From NCBI GenBank assembly GCA_001600355.1, contig BCJU01000001.1, positions 3,059,178-3,123,177 of the forward strand: DNA of 64,000 nt. The letters run 5' to 3'. The notes below the pieces were generated by a model. The model did no database searches and was not told the DNA's origin. It worked only from the letters and a program-made list of their open reading frames with translations. A program made the position numbers and the translations under genes. Positions 29,613 through 39,760 of the stretch are shown piece by piece; within the stretch, counting starts at the first letter, position 1; each line of letters starts with the position of its first letter. This stretch comes from Meira nashicola. Lineage: Eukaryota > Basidiomycota > Exobasidiomycetes > Exobasidiales > Brachybasidiaceae.

Positions 29613-31144
29613 TTCGTCTGTCTAGTAAGGTTGATCGATTAATTTAATTATTGACTTGATGACAGAATGTAGTTGAAGGTGTTGTTCTTTCGCGTAGACT
29701 ATGTCATTAAAAGAATCTTAAAGTGTCAAAGCCCCACGCGTGTTAATAAATACCAGGGATAGCAATTTCTGCTTAGCTAAGCCGTCTTACATTCTACTTT
29801 TTTCTACGATTATGTGAGTCAATCAAACCCGAGAACTTTCATCTCCTTTTTAACATAGATAAGATAAATGATTTCTACCGGTCACTTCGAATGGCCGAGA
29901 TAAGCTGAAAAAGAAGTTGATGAACAAATGAGCTTATTTAAGCGGCATTCAATATGCCCAAAAGGTACGACGCGTGCGTGCGTGTGGCGGCGCGACACAA
30001 AAGGTTGGAATTTCCAAAAGTTGACTTGGATGTTGTTTCTATTTTAAACGCGCCCTGATAGAGGAGTTATATCATATGCTTTTTGCTTGTTGAATCGGAT
30101 GTCAAAATTCTCACTAATTTGGCAATTCTGGATCATATCCTCTTCTTCCTTTGTGCAACCGATAAAAATCTACTGTACATGTGATGACGCATTGTGCATG
30201 AATCGAAAATTGTGGCTAGACTTATTCTGTCCAATAGTTGACAGATCTCTAAATGGAATGTTAAAAAAGCAAAAGATGGGTTAGGCTCTTCTTTACCAAC
30301 TTTCGGTTAAATTAATTCAGTACATATCCTGTCACACTACCCGAACACAAAAAAATGCAAGCACGGCGAGTATTTGGACTTCATGGAACAATCAATGAAC
30401 CAAATATCCTTTCTTCTCCCCGCCTGCTTGCCAAGTAGCTGGGCACACTCTTTTTGGGCGTGTCATTTTTCCCACAAGGATGAAACAATACCTATGGTGC
30501 ATACATTGTGTGTTCTATGATCCACACATATCGAAATTAAAGCCTGGTTGAATGCATGACAATATATCTACTGGCCGAGCTTGATTGTGGGCATTTGTAT
30601 GTGTATGTGTGTGTGTGGAGAGGGATGGATTCTGGAATTCAGTATATTAGGAAATGCTTCTCGCCATCAATTTTCTTCTTTACCTTCATCCCAGGTCGAT
30701 CGGGGTATCTGCAAGACAGGACCTCTTCATTCTTTCCCTACTTTTTCTCTTATTCTTCTATTTCTATTTGACAAATCGTGCCATCTCTGGAAGAAGGTCG
30801 TTACGGTCATTATCTTAATTTTTTTTTCTCTTTCTCGTTTTGCAAACTTTCAGTCTCATCTTCGCAGCGTCAATTTTGCCAATTTCAATCGCATTTCATC
30901 ATCATCAAAAGTGGTCAATAACCAATCTCGAACGATACAATCACCAATTTTCGGTATTCAAGCTAATTGAGAACCACAATTTGAGGCCGGCCGTAAGTAA
31001 GGTATTCTGTTGTTTGTGGAAACTCTCTCTAATCTCTTTCTTTTTTTTTCACAGCTCCCTTGCATAGAACGCCTTTCGACCTGTCGATCACGCAAATAAT
31101 TCTCTCAATAAAGCCTTTACCGACTTGATTCAATCGACGACAAT
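29613..31144. other. Long promoter region upstream of the aspartic protease
   Basis: 1.5 kb with no supported CDS. It contains GCGTGCGTGCGTGTGG near 29970-29985, a GT-rich tract near 30600-30620, and a probable 5' UTR intron at 30993-31054 just before the protease. Several ORFs of 60-129 codons lack coding character. Confidence 0.5.
30993..31054 (+). other. Probable 5' UTR intron of the aspartic protease gene
   Basis: A GTAAGT donor at 30993, a CTCTAAT branch-like site, a T-rich tract and a CACAG acceptor ending at 31054 give a 62 bp intron, 90 bp before the protease ATG. Size and signals match the introns in coding genes of this window. Confidence 0.6.
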
Positions 31145-33004
31145 ATGGTTCATCTTACCGCCAAATTCATTCACTTTTTCCTTGTACTTGTAACTCTGGG
31201 TTTCTTTGATCATTCACCTATAAGTTTTTTTGCAAAGGCTGCACCTACTGGAGCGCCAACAATTCCCGCTCGAATCGGAATTGTATTGAAGGAAGGCGGA
31301 GCAGGAACGGGTGATTCAGTAAATACTGCAGCAAGTTCACTAGCACCCTCAAGACGTGGCTCTTCATTTGAACAATACGATCTTGCTATCAATAAAGATG
31401 CTGTTAAAGTCCCTTTAGAGCATGTTGATGCACGCGATACTACAAATGTTCATCCATTTATGTTATTTCAGCAACACATGAATCGTGCTAATGTTAAATT
31501 GGCAAAGATGCAAAAACGAACACCTCCTTCTGCAGAAGATCTCACTCGAGCGTTATGGAACAGACGAAGATCGATCGAAATGTCTTATGGTGGTCAACGC
31601 AGATTCGAAGATGAAAATAGCGTTGATCCACTCGAAAGAGCTGTAGACGATCCTATCGGAGCAAGCACGATGAAACAACGTGCTTTTAAAGCGTCTACCT
31701 CTAATTTACCTTCCTCTCACGGTCGTATTGGTGTTAAACTTGGTCGAGATCTGCCTTCGGTAACAGAAGAACAACAAGATAACCGAAAAAGATTATGGCC
31801 CGGTGTTCTCAGCTCATTCACAAACGGAGAAAGCAAAGAAGAAGACAATAGCAAAACTAAAGCAAACGCGACGAAATCATCTTCTTTGGGAGAAGTACAG
31901 CCTTTAGCAAGTGCAAAAGCTCAGGCTAATCAATACGCATATTCTGATACACTTTTGAAAGCTTCTCCTGTTACGGCCGCGAACAGTCTTGGTTTGTCCA
32001 TCGAAGCAAATAACATCGGCTATGTGGCAACCGTTCAATTCGGTGCCAAAAAGACGCCATTCAAGATGTTAATCGATAGTGGAAGTGCAGATACTTGGGT
32101 TCCAAGCTCAAAGTGCAACAAATGCGGTAAATCTCAACAAAAGCTTAGCAAATCAGTTTCCAATTCTCTTCAAACGAGTAAACAACAATGGAGTATCACC
32201 TATGGAACGGGAAATGCAAAAGGATATCTCGCAACGGATGACCTTATAATCGCAGGCATGAATCTGAAGAATTACAAATTCGCTCTTGCTACTGAAGAAT
32301 CAGATGATTTCAGTAGTTCACCTTTCGATGGCTTGATGGGATTAGCACAAGAAACATTGTCCAACTCTCAAAGTCCAACACCAATCGACGCACTTTACAA
32401 TGGAAAGTTGGTCTCTGCACCCGTCATGGGATACAAATTAGGAGATGCTACTACTGCCTCTGGTAAGCGTGCTGCTACGAATGATGGAGAAGTTACTTTC
32501 GGAGGAGTAGATTCTGCAAAGTATACTGGTAAGCTAGTTGAAATTCCAAACGTATCTCAGCAAGGATTCTATGAAATTCCTATTCAAGGTGTTTCAGTGA
32601 ATGGTAAAGCGATCGATGGCTTGTCTACTGGACGAACATCCATTTTGGACACCGGTACTTCTCTCATGGTTGCTCCTCAAAAGGATGCCGAAGCCGTTCA
32701 TGCTTTAATTCCAGGCGCCAAATCTGACGGTCAAGGTGGATTCACAGTTCCATGCACAACCAATTCCACTCTTTCGTTTAAATTCGGTGGACAAGACTGG
32801 CCTTTGCTTGCCCGTGACTTAATCTTCGTTCCTGTTGATAACAATAAGCCTAATGGTGATTGTATCTCTTCCTTAGGTGGAGGAGATGTTGGTCAGCAAG
32901 GTGAATGGTTAGTAGGTGCAGCAGCATTGAAGAGACTTTATTTCGCAACAAATGCACAAAAGAATGTCATCGGATTGGGCAAATTACGCAATCCTGGCAA
33001 GTAA
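31145..33004 (+). CDS. Secreted pepsin-family aspartic protease with long propeptide
   Basis: 619 residues, ATG at 31145. A signal peptide covers roughly the first 30 residues (FIHFFLVLVTLGFF... then AKAAPTG). A long, charged prosegment of about 260 residues follows, with dibasic and RR/KR sites. The mature A1 peptidase begins near 290 (YVATVQFGAKKTPFKML). Catalytic Asp311 is in DSGSADTWVPS, the flap Tyr353 in YGTGNAKGYL, and the second catalytic Asp502 in ILDTGTSLMVAP. One Cys pair sits just after the first active site (CNKCGK). There is no C-terminal hydrophobic tail, so it is not GPI-anchored and is probably secreted or vacuolar. The prosegment is far longer than the usual 40-90 residues of pepsin-type proenzymes. 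Acidic extracellular or vacuolar proteolysis is the expected role. Confidence 0.95.
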   Translation: MVHLTAKFIHFFLVLVTLGFFDHSPISFFAKAAPTGAPTIPARIGIVLKEGGAGTGDSVNTAASSLAPSRRGSSFEQYDLAINKDAVKVPLEHVDARDTTNVHPFMLFQQHMNRANVKLAKMQKRTPPSAEDLTRALWNRRRSIEMSYGGQRRFEDENSVDPLERAVDDPIGASTMKQRAFKASTSNLPSSHGRIGVKLGRDLPSVTEEQQDNRKRLWPGVLSSFTNGESKEEDNSKTKANATKSSSLGEVQPLASAKAQANQYAYSDTLLKASPVTAANSLGLSIEANNIGYVATVQFGAKKTPFKMLIDSGSADTWVPSSKCNKCGKSQQKLSKSVSNSLQTSKQQWSITYGTGNAKGYLATDDLIIAGMNLKNYKFALATEESDDFSSSPFDGLMGLAQETLSNSQSPTPIDALYNGKLVSAPVMGYKLGDATTASGKRAATNDGEVTFGGVDSAKYTGKLVEIPNVSQQGFYEIPIQGVSVNGKAIDGLSTGRTSILDTGTSLMVAPQKDAEAVHALIPGAKSDGQGGFTVPCTTNSTLSFKFGGQDWPLLARDLIFVPVDNNKPNGDCISSLGGGDVGQQGEWLVGAAALKRLYFATNAQKNVIGLGKLRNPGK

Positions 33005-33200
33005 GGATCACAAGAACGTTGCTAATGAGACTGTAATTTGTACTTCATAATGAATTTTAACTTCTTTCTTACCTTTTTCTTTTCGTTCGTGTCTCAGTGT
33101 GTTTTAGAATAAATGACCTTTAGAATGATGGATAGCTAATACAGGGCTTATGCAATATTAATAATAGTCTACTTGACACTAACCTACGCCTATTGTATGC

Positions 33201-33216
33201 AACGCTGCGCAGCGTT
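33201..33216. promoter_or_regulatory. Perfect 16-bp palindrome AACGCTGCGCAGCGTT (motif copy 5)
   Basis: A perfect inverted repeat centred on GCGC, containing the TGCGCAGCG core of the other copies, 86-101 bp upstream of the SRR1-like ATG. Suggests a dimeric factor site; inferred. Confidence 0.45.
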
Positions 33217-33301
33217 CTAGTTTTAGTGTTTAAAATTAAACTTTTTTTAAATTGGAAAGAGTCAATGAAAGCTTCCATCACATCTATTGCCGCACCATGC
33301 T

Positions 33302-34213
33302 ATGACGAAAGATGAAGTTGTCGAGCCAGCTTTCACCTACGTTGGCAGGGTGAATAAGCAAAAGAGAAAGAATAGAAAAGGACGACAGAATGGTGAAATA
33401 TTAGATTCTACCAATGAAGCTGTTCTACAAAGAAGGGTCGAGTATATTCAAAAGCGCAAAGCTGAGATCCAGGAAGACCTTCAATTTAGTGAATGGTTAA
33501 AAGATGCTCTTCCATTGAGTAGCATCGAGAACAAAACAGAATCACCTCCTTGTAAATCTGCTCTGGCATTAGGGTTAGGATCTGTCAAATATGCTAGACC
33601 TGCACAGGTACAATTGGCATTCTTCCTTCTAATATGTGATCGTCTTGGAGTTCAACACATGCAAGCTTTCGATCCGATTTGTGGAGAAGAAGATTTTTCA
33701 TTATTAGATTCGTTCAATATCGTCTCTTTGAAGGAAAATAAACAAGGCCGTCATACTTTAGAAGATTTCACGTTTGTATTCATGCCACATTGTACTTCAA
33801 CCTTGTACGAAAATTTCTTAAAAGCGAATTGGAGTCCTGTCGGTCTAAGAAGAGTGTTGTTATGCTGCAATAATCTAGAACGATATGTATCGGATCACTC
33901 TAATCAACAAGAGAAGCGTCAAAGTGAAGGAGAGCAACCGCAATCTTATATCGATCGTTGTATAGATTACCTCACCATTCGAGAGGTGCCAAATCTTAAC
34001 TCAGGTCAATTGAGCAATTCTCTTAACGACTTGGCTTTACAAACATTCGTACCAATTTCGTCCTTTTTACCTCAATCTCAAGAAGCGGAAAAAGAAGCGG
34101 AAAAAGAAAGCAAGAATCCTCCAACTAAACTTCTTCCGGATCACTGTAATAACTTTTGGACTGTCATTGAAAACACTGACACAGCAGCACAATTGGATCC
34201 TGAACTGATCTGA
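33302..34213 (+). CDS. SRR1-domain protein
   Basis: 303 residues from the first in-frame ATG at 33302; the open frame begins earlier but without ATG. An SRR1-like domain is visible: LALGLGSVKYARPAQVQLAF, then AFDPICGEEDFSLL, and FVFMPHCTSTLYENFLKANW. These blocks (GLGS, DP..., MPHC, N-W) are the hallmark of the SRR1/SRRD family (PF07985). The N-terminus is basic (KQKRKNRKGRQ) and the C-terminal third is low complexity, with an EAEKEAEKE repeat. The family is linked to heme-related and circadian functions in plants and animals and is poorly understood in fungi (Ber1 in yeast). Two short upstream ORFs overlap or abut the start: ATG at 33265 (16 codons) and ATGCTATGA at 33297. Confidence 0.88.
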   Translation: MTKDEVVEPAFTYVGRVNKQKRKNRKGRQNGEILDSTNEAVLQRRVEYIQKRKAEIQEDLQFSEWLKDALPLSSIENKTESPPCKSALALGLGSVKYARPAQVQLAFFLLICDRLGVQHMQAFDPICGEEDFSLLDSFNIVSLKENKQGRHTLEDFTFVFMPHCTSTLYENFLKANWSPVGLRRVLLCCNNLERYVSDHSNQQEKRQSEGEQPQSYIDRCIDYLTIREVPNLNSGQLSNSLNDLALQTFVPISSFLPQSQEAEKEAEKESKNPPTKLLPDHCNNFWTVIENTDTAAQLDPELI

Positions 34214-34478
34214 TAACAACCTTTGCGTCTTTTCACACACATCGTAGATAGAAATCAAAATTTTGTATTATATCATATCGTTTTATACACCTAGTCACAA
34301 TTAAAGCATAACAGAACCAGCTGAAAGATGAAAATAATGATTATAAAGTGTGCATAATAAATTTTAATGATGTGTTTTGAGGTTTGGGTATAATCTGTCG
34401 CTTTGAGGATATATGAAAAGCGGCAACAGAATAAGGTGCAAGCGAAATTTCGGTAAAGGTAGATATGGAGACCGTACA

Positions 34479-37400
34479 TTAATCGAAAAGGTCGGAATTA
34501 TCAATCATAAATTCGATCGTCATCGCCTTACCGCCCATGTGTGCAAATTCTTGAGCAGGATCATGTGAACGCATCAACGTTGGACCAAAAACGACTCCCA
34601 GATTCCTACTACTCATCCGATTATCATCTGCTCGTAATCGAACTCGGTATAGATGATCGATCAAGAAATGCAAGGTATCGAAATGCTCTTTGGGTAAAAG
34701 ATGAATCAAATCTCGCATCGTTGCACGCTTTTGCGTTTGATCTTTATTTTTTGCTTCCACGCATTCGATAAATCTTTCGTGCAATTCAAACGTCAATAAA
34801 GGTTCGGGTAATTCACGGAAATAATTCTTCAAAACGGAGGTGATTGCACTGATATCATTGAAACGGTCCTGATCGTTCAAATTGAATTGCTGTCCTTTCT
34901 CGAATAATTGTTGAATAATTTTCAATTGCGACGTTCCACCGGACTTACGATAAATTCCTTCATAATCCATTCCTTGCAATTCAACTGCTTCTACGCATTT
35001 TTCCACAACAAGAGGAACCCGCCTGGAGCCGCCATCTGCTTCTTGCAAATGTTCGCTCAATTTACGTCCAAATACTGGAGGGCCTTGTGAGTCAGCAGTA
35101 GCTTCATCAGATCGTGAAAAAGGCTGATTACAAGAAATGGGTAGATTTTGCAAACAACGAACATGACAGGCTTGTCCACAGAATTGACACTTCAATTCCG
35201 ATTGACCCCACATATTTTTTTGGCATGCAAAGCATCGAATCGGACGTAAGACATTGAAAGGTTGGAAAAGATGCTCTTTGACAACAATCTCTCCCGATCC
35301 GTTGCTCGTCACACTCGTAGAACCATTGTGCAAAGTACTGCTTCCCGTGTCTTGGGATTGTTTATGATGGTGTGAAATGTTGGAGGATTGGGTATATTGC
35401 GATTGTGCATCGCTTGATTGGTCTTTGTGTTGCTGTTGTTGCATAGCAAAAGAAGAAGCCGTATTTGCACTTTTTGGAGGAACCGGAGGTGAAACGCCAG
35501 GTAAAGCTGCAACGAGATGTTGACCAGCACTTCGTGCTGAATCTGTTGTCAATTTGGGTGCTTTCATCCATTTGAACTTTCTTGGAGCAGCTTCGACCTT
35601 TGTGACTGGAATGGGCGCAGAGATAGCGTAATGTTCAGTCGTATCTGGTATGAAACCTGCTTGCTGGGTGGTCATCATTGAATCTGAAATTGTCGGAGTA
35701 TTGTTGGCACTGATGGATCCCTTGCCATTCTTTGCGCCACCAAATCCGAATCCGAAACCAGCATGGACTGTACGTGCAGTAGAAGGCATGGAAATTGGTT
35801 GAGATGGTGTTGATTGGTCTGAAATTTGTGCATGTTCAACACGTCTTTGCAGTAAAGCAAGTGTACCATTTAGCTCTTCATTCTTGGCGTTCAAAGCTGT
35901 CGTCTCTTCCGCAAATACGTCCCTGGATTGTCGAAGTTCTTCAATCTCAATCAATAAAGCATCACGCTCTGCTGCTAAACCGTCAATCTCATGACGATAC
36001 TTTTCCTTTATACCTTCAAAGCGTGCGACCAAATCACGCTTCGCATTCTCATCTTGACTACTATTGGTTTGTGCTATTTTTCCCACGTTATGCAGTGTAT
36101 CGATCTCAGCTAATGCAAGATCTCTTTCGGCTTGCAATTTCGCAAGGTCTTTCTCCATAGATTTTATCGACGTCTTCACTTCAGTATTTTTTCGTTGCAA
36201 CGTCTCATGTTTATCTTTCTCTGTAGCAACGCCAGCCAATTTGGTAGCTTGCAGATGCAATTGACGTTTCAAATTCAACATCTCAGCTTCTGCATCATAT
36301 CTTGCTTGTACCTCATGCTCGTACTCCTCTCGTGCTGAAGAAAATCCTTGTGCAGCTTGTTGACTAGCTCTTCGGATACGTTCATACTTACGTTGAAGTG
36401 TTTTCATCCGATCTCGAGTAGCTTCCAATTCATCCAACATATTCTCCACAACGTTTGTGTCCATATTCACTTGACCGTCGTGTGCTTTTTGAATGGATTT
36501 ACGCATGGTCTCGGACAATTTCGTGAGCGATGATGAAGGGTCTTCTTTGACCTCTTTATGCGTCTTTGAATATCCCTTTTGTGTATCGTGTGCGTCTTGC
36601 ATAGCCTTTTCGTTCAAATCAGGTGTGTTTGAATGCGAATCGGATGCAGTTTCTTCCAACTTGCGAGTTGCATTTGATTTCCCCACAGTTGGGTCGTTAT
36701 CTAAACTGAAATCTTCATAGCTATCGAATCTACCGAACGAGTCCATCAATCCGATAATGTCCGGATCATAAAAGCTGAACGCCCTTGACAATCTAGAATC
36801 CTTTGACGTTGACTTGGGTATTTTTCCGCCATTTTTATCGACAACATCAGTCGTTAATTGGGGATTTACAGATAGTAGTCCACTTTTGGGAGACCTATCC
36901 ATATTATCTTGAGCGTGATTGCGAGACCCAGACTGCAAGCTCTGATCCTTCTCAGAAATGTGGATACCATTGTCTCCCTTGTTAGCATCTGTGTCTCTTG
37001 TCTCATTTTCATGCGGAAAGCTTCCACCTGTCTTGCTCCGTTCTGCCAACTGTTTCAACTTTTCGGTCGAAGCTGCTTGTTCAAACGCACTGGCCAGTAG
37101 CGGAGAAGCTGAATCGGGTTTGTTGCCTTCTAATTTGGCTAAAGTTGATTGTTGAGCAAGCTTTTGTGCAGTCGATCTAGGAGATGCGCCTGACGATGAG
37201 CCAGTGTTTGCAGCCAAATCATTCGATGATGGCTCAGCAGTGGAAGGTCTTCCAGGGCCATCCCGTCGATGATCGGTAGTGCGCGAAGCAGATGGGGTAG
37301 GAGCATTTAGTGGTCTTTTTGACCCATTTCCGGCCGAGCTAGGTCTTCCGAGATTACTGGAAGAACTACTTTGTAGGAAGGGACTGAGATTGGCAGCTGG

Positions 37401-38186
37401 GTTCACTGTTGCGTCATCCTTTGGCGGTAAGCGTGGTTGGCTTGTCGAGCCATCGATCGAAGGACTTGGAGGTATATTGTGCGAGGATGTTGATGGTGAA
37501 CGTGTTTCAAATTTACCGCTTGGAGTAGTTGGTGTCTTGTTCAAATCAGGTGTGCCTGTGATGCTTGCATTGCTAGTACCAGAACCTGCAGCTGCTAATG
37601 CCGCAGCCGCTCTCTTCTTTTCAGCATGCCGTCTACTCCTTGCTACTCTTTGATTGTGACATTTCATACAATAGATGCCTTGACTAGTTTTGGCAAAAAC
37701 CAATTCAGCGATCGGTGTTCGACAGGATCGACAAACGAAACAAGAAGCGTGATATGATTCGTCGCCTGTCATGATAGCTTCTTCCATGATTGGTAAATTG
37801 CAAATCTGGCATGAATAATTGCATTGACCACAAATCGGATGTCCGTCTGACAAAAGGAGAATATCGTCTCGATCAGTGGTGACTGGATTTTTGCATTTCG
37901 CGCATCGGAAACAATCAACATGCCATAGTTGGGTAGCAAAGTGAATTACACCAGCATCGGCAGATTCTTCGTCGATCATTTTCTTACACCCTCCACAAAT
38001 CGGCTCTGGAAGCTCTTCATCTGCAGGAAAGCCATCTAAAGGAGCATCTACATCTCCATTCGATGCATTTACGGGCTCTGGACCTCCTCCATGATAATGC
38101 AAAGGTAAGACGCCATCTTGAGCTCCTGCTTGCTTGTGAAAGGCAAATTCTCCCGTCCGTGGTGAGGAAGAGGCAACAGCAGCCAT
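34479..38186 (-). CDS. LIM-LIM-coiled coil-C1-RhoGAP protein (Rga type)
   Basis: 1235 residues from ATG at 38186 (MAAVASSSPRTGEF); the open frame extends upstream without an ATG. Two LIM domains lie at about 64-180 (CGGCKKMI...WHVDCFRCAKC, then CQICNLPIMEEAIM...CFVCRSC...YCMKCHN). A Ser/Pro-rich linker follows, then a coiled coil at about 580-780. A C1-type zinc finger is near 970-1022 (HLFQPFNVLRPIRCFACQ...CHVRCLQNLPISC) and a RhoGAP domain runs from about 1040 to the end, with the arginine finger in GIYRKSGG. LIM pairs with a C-terminal RhoGAP are characteristic of fungal Rga1/Rga2 proteins, which inactivate Cdc42 or Rho at polarity and septation sites. The C1 finger may add lipid binding. 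The very C-terminus (DNSDLFD) ends right at the domain border. Confidence 0.95.
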   Translation of the reverse strand: MAAVASSSPRTGEFAFHKQAGAQDGVLPLHYHGGGPEPVNASNGDVDAPLDGFPADEELPEPICGGCKKMIDEESADAGVIHFATQLWHVDCFRCAKCKNPVTTDRDDILLLSDGHPICGQCNYSCQICNLPIMEEAIMTGDESYHASCFVCRSCRTPIAELVFAKTSQGIYCMKCHNQRVARSRRHAEKKRAAAALAAAGSGTSNASITGTPDLNKTPTTPSGKFETRSPSTSSHNIPPSPSIDGSTSQPRLPPKDDATVNPAANLSPFLQSSSSSNLGRPSSAGNGSKRPLNAPTPSASRTTDHRRDGPGRPSTAEPSSNDLAANTGSSSGASPRSTAQKLAQQSTLAKLEGNKPDSASPLLASAFEQAASTEKLKQLAERSKTGGSFPHENETRDTDANKGDNGIHISEKDQSLQSGSRNHAQDNMDRSPKSGLLSVNPQLTTDVVDKNGGKIPKSTSKDSRLSRAFSFYDPDIIGLMDSFGRFDSYEDFSLDNDPTVGKSNATRKLEETASDSHSNTPDLNEKAMQDAHDTQKGYSKTHKEVKEDPSSSLTKLSETMRKSIQKAHDGQVNMDTNVVENMLDELEATRDRMKTLQRKYERIRRASQQAAQGFSSAREEYEHEVQARYDAEAEMLNLKRQLHLQATKLAGVATEKDKHETLQRKNTEVKTSIKSMEKDLAKLQAERDLALAEIDTLHNVGKIAQTNSSQDENAKRDLVARFEGIKEKYRHEIDGLAAERDALLIEIEELRQSRDVFAEETTALNAKNEELNGTLALLQRRVEHAQISDQSTPSQPISMPSTARTVHAGFGFGFGGAKNGKGSISANNTPTISDSMMTTQQAGFIPDTTEHYAISAPIPVTKVEAAPRKFKWMKAPKLTTDSARSAGQHLVAALPGVSPPVPPKSANTASSFAMQQQQHKDQSSDAQSQYTQSSNISHHHKQSQDTGSSTLHNGSTSVTSNGSGEIVVKEHLFQPFNVLRPIRCFACQKNMWGQSELKCQFCGQACHVRCLQNLPISCNQPFSRSDEATADSQGPPVFGRKLSEHLQEADGGSRRVPLVVEKCVEAVELQGMDYEGIYRKSGGTSQLKIIQQLFEKGQQFNLNDQDRFNDISAITSVLKNYFRELPEPLLTFELHERFIECVEAKNKDQTQKRATMRDLIHLLPKEHFDTLHFLIDHLYRVRLRADDNRMSSRNLGVVFGPTLMRSHDPAQEFAHMGGKAMTIEFMIDNSDLFD

Positions 38187-39688
38187 TATATCTGACTTGT
38201 TTTGATGTGTAAATGTGTGTTTTGGTGAATGTCGAGGAGGCGGGATACGCGGAGGACTTGTCACAATAGCATTCAGGTGGATTTTATAATCTTTTTTGTA
38301 ATCCAACTGAGTACGTGAGGTTTGCTATAAACGGAAGTATGGCTGAATGAGTGAGAACAAATTCGAGAGAACTGGCTCAGAATATCGATCTTTGTTCGAG
38401 GGTATGCAAAGGATTGCTTAGGTCGAGATAGCACTTGTACCAAATTCAATTGAACAGATTGAGTGCAGATATACTCTTTAATTGTGCTCGAAACTTTCGA
38501 TCTAACAAGGTATATGATTCTTCCCTTCAATCTGTCTAGCCTAATCGAGCAGCATGCCAATTAAGACGGAGCAAGCAAATCGGGGTCTCTTCTTGAAGAA
38601 TCCTCTTTTGTCCGAGAATACGATCACAATCTTCTGAGAAGAATCAAGTGTTTGTCTGCTGAATCCTTGTCTTGCTCAATCTTTTGGCTTCACTGTCGCA
38701 CGATGTCCAGCTTTTGTTTGACGGATTTCGTATTGGTCAAGATGGTGACTTGAAGGAGAAGTATTTGGTAGATTGCACTGATTTTTAATACTTGTACCAA
38801 ATTTGATTAATTTGTAATCAACAAATAAAAGAAAATGAGTGCGAGGATAAATAGGCGGATAATGAGGTAGGTGATGGTGAAAATGGTTGAATGCTGTGAA
38901 TCGGTGATCAGCTTCAATGGCAGATAAAAAGTTGCCGCGCGGTGCACCTGCGCTGGCCACGCGAAATAAAAATTAGCACTAGGACAGTCTTAAGGTGAAC
39001 ATTGTTAATTAAGCTTTTATAGAGACAGACAACTTTGCATGCAGTCCGTCATTCAACCTCATAAAAGGTCCCCCCACTCACCTCACCCTGCTTTTGTTTC
39101 TATTTTGATGCTTATGCTCCTCTTAGTCTCTGCATGTGGACAGGATCTCCTTTACATTATGATAAGCACATACGTATATAATATGTATTGACATGCGTGC
39201 GCTTTCACTTGGAAGAAAAAGCGGCTTACCCTTTCTCAGGAGAAATACCTTTTATTAATCTCAGTGCGGGGAATCTTGTGCGTTACAACCGGAGCAAGAA
39301 TGTGTTGAAAAAGTTACTAGGACGGGCTTTCATGCAATTAAAAAAAGTTAAAACGAGTTTTGAAACACAACAATGAGTCAAAGGATACCCGCCTTTCTCT
39401 GTCATAAAGACATTTGGCGTTATAACACGACTGAGCTTTTTTTTAATTGAATCTCAAATCGTCAGCTTTCCGAATTCTCAGTTTTTTTGTTGGCCAGAAG
39501 AATAAAACTGCAATCAAATCTCTTTTGTACGCCAATATATCGTTCTAAATTAAGATACGCTAAAATAGTGCAAAAGCGCCAGATGCTATTTAAAATGAGT
39601 AGAAATATTGAATTTTTACCATATTGTTCATATATGCATTATCCGCACCTTGCCCAGGATTATTCATCTTGACACAGCGGTTTTACAA
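38187..39688. other. Intergenic, RhoGAP promoter to tRNA
   Basis: 1.5 kb with no gene that I can support. It includes the promoter and leader of the RhoGAP gene, a C-rich patch near 39070-39090, and AT-rich DNA before the tRNA. ORFs of 60-95 codons show no coding character. Confidence 0.5.
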
Positions 39689-39760
39689 TTCCGTCTGGTG
39701 TACCGGTTAGCACGTTATCTTCACACGGTAAAAGACCCGGTTCGACCCCGGGGATGGAAA
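39689..39760 (+). tRNA. tRNA-Val (anticodon CAC)
   Basis: 72 nt fold to a complete cloverleaf. The acceptor TTCCGTC (39689-39695) pairs with GATGGAA (39753-39759), with A as discriminator. The D stem is GTGT/GCAC with loop ACCGGTTA, and the anticodon stem TTATC/GGTAA carries loop TTCACAC, so the anticodon is CAC. A 4-nt variable loop follows, then T arm CCCGG TTCGACC CCGGG. The CTTCACACGG anticodon region is like that of fungal tRNA-Val. There is no intron. A run of six T from 39763 is a Pol III terminator. The first pair is T1-A72, unusual because most nuclear tRNAs begin with G. Confidence 0.93.

Noticed and set aside
30581..30970. 129-codon plus-strand ORF before the protease
   Set aside because: Composition is low complexity (GT and T-rich), with no family features; it lies in the promoter and leader.
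38187..38306. 40-residue N-terminal extension of the LIM-RhoGAP
   Set aside because: It begins at TTG, not ATG; the first ATG in frame is at 38186.
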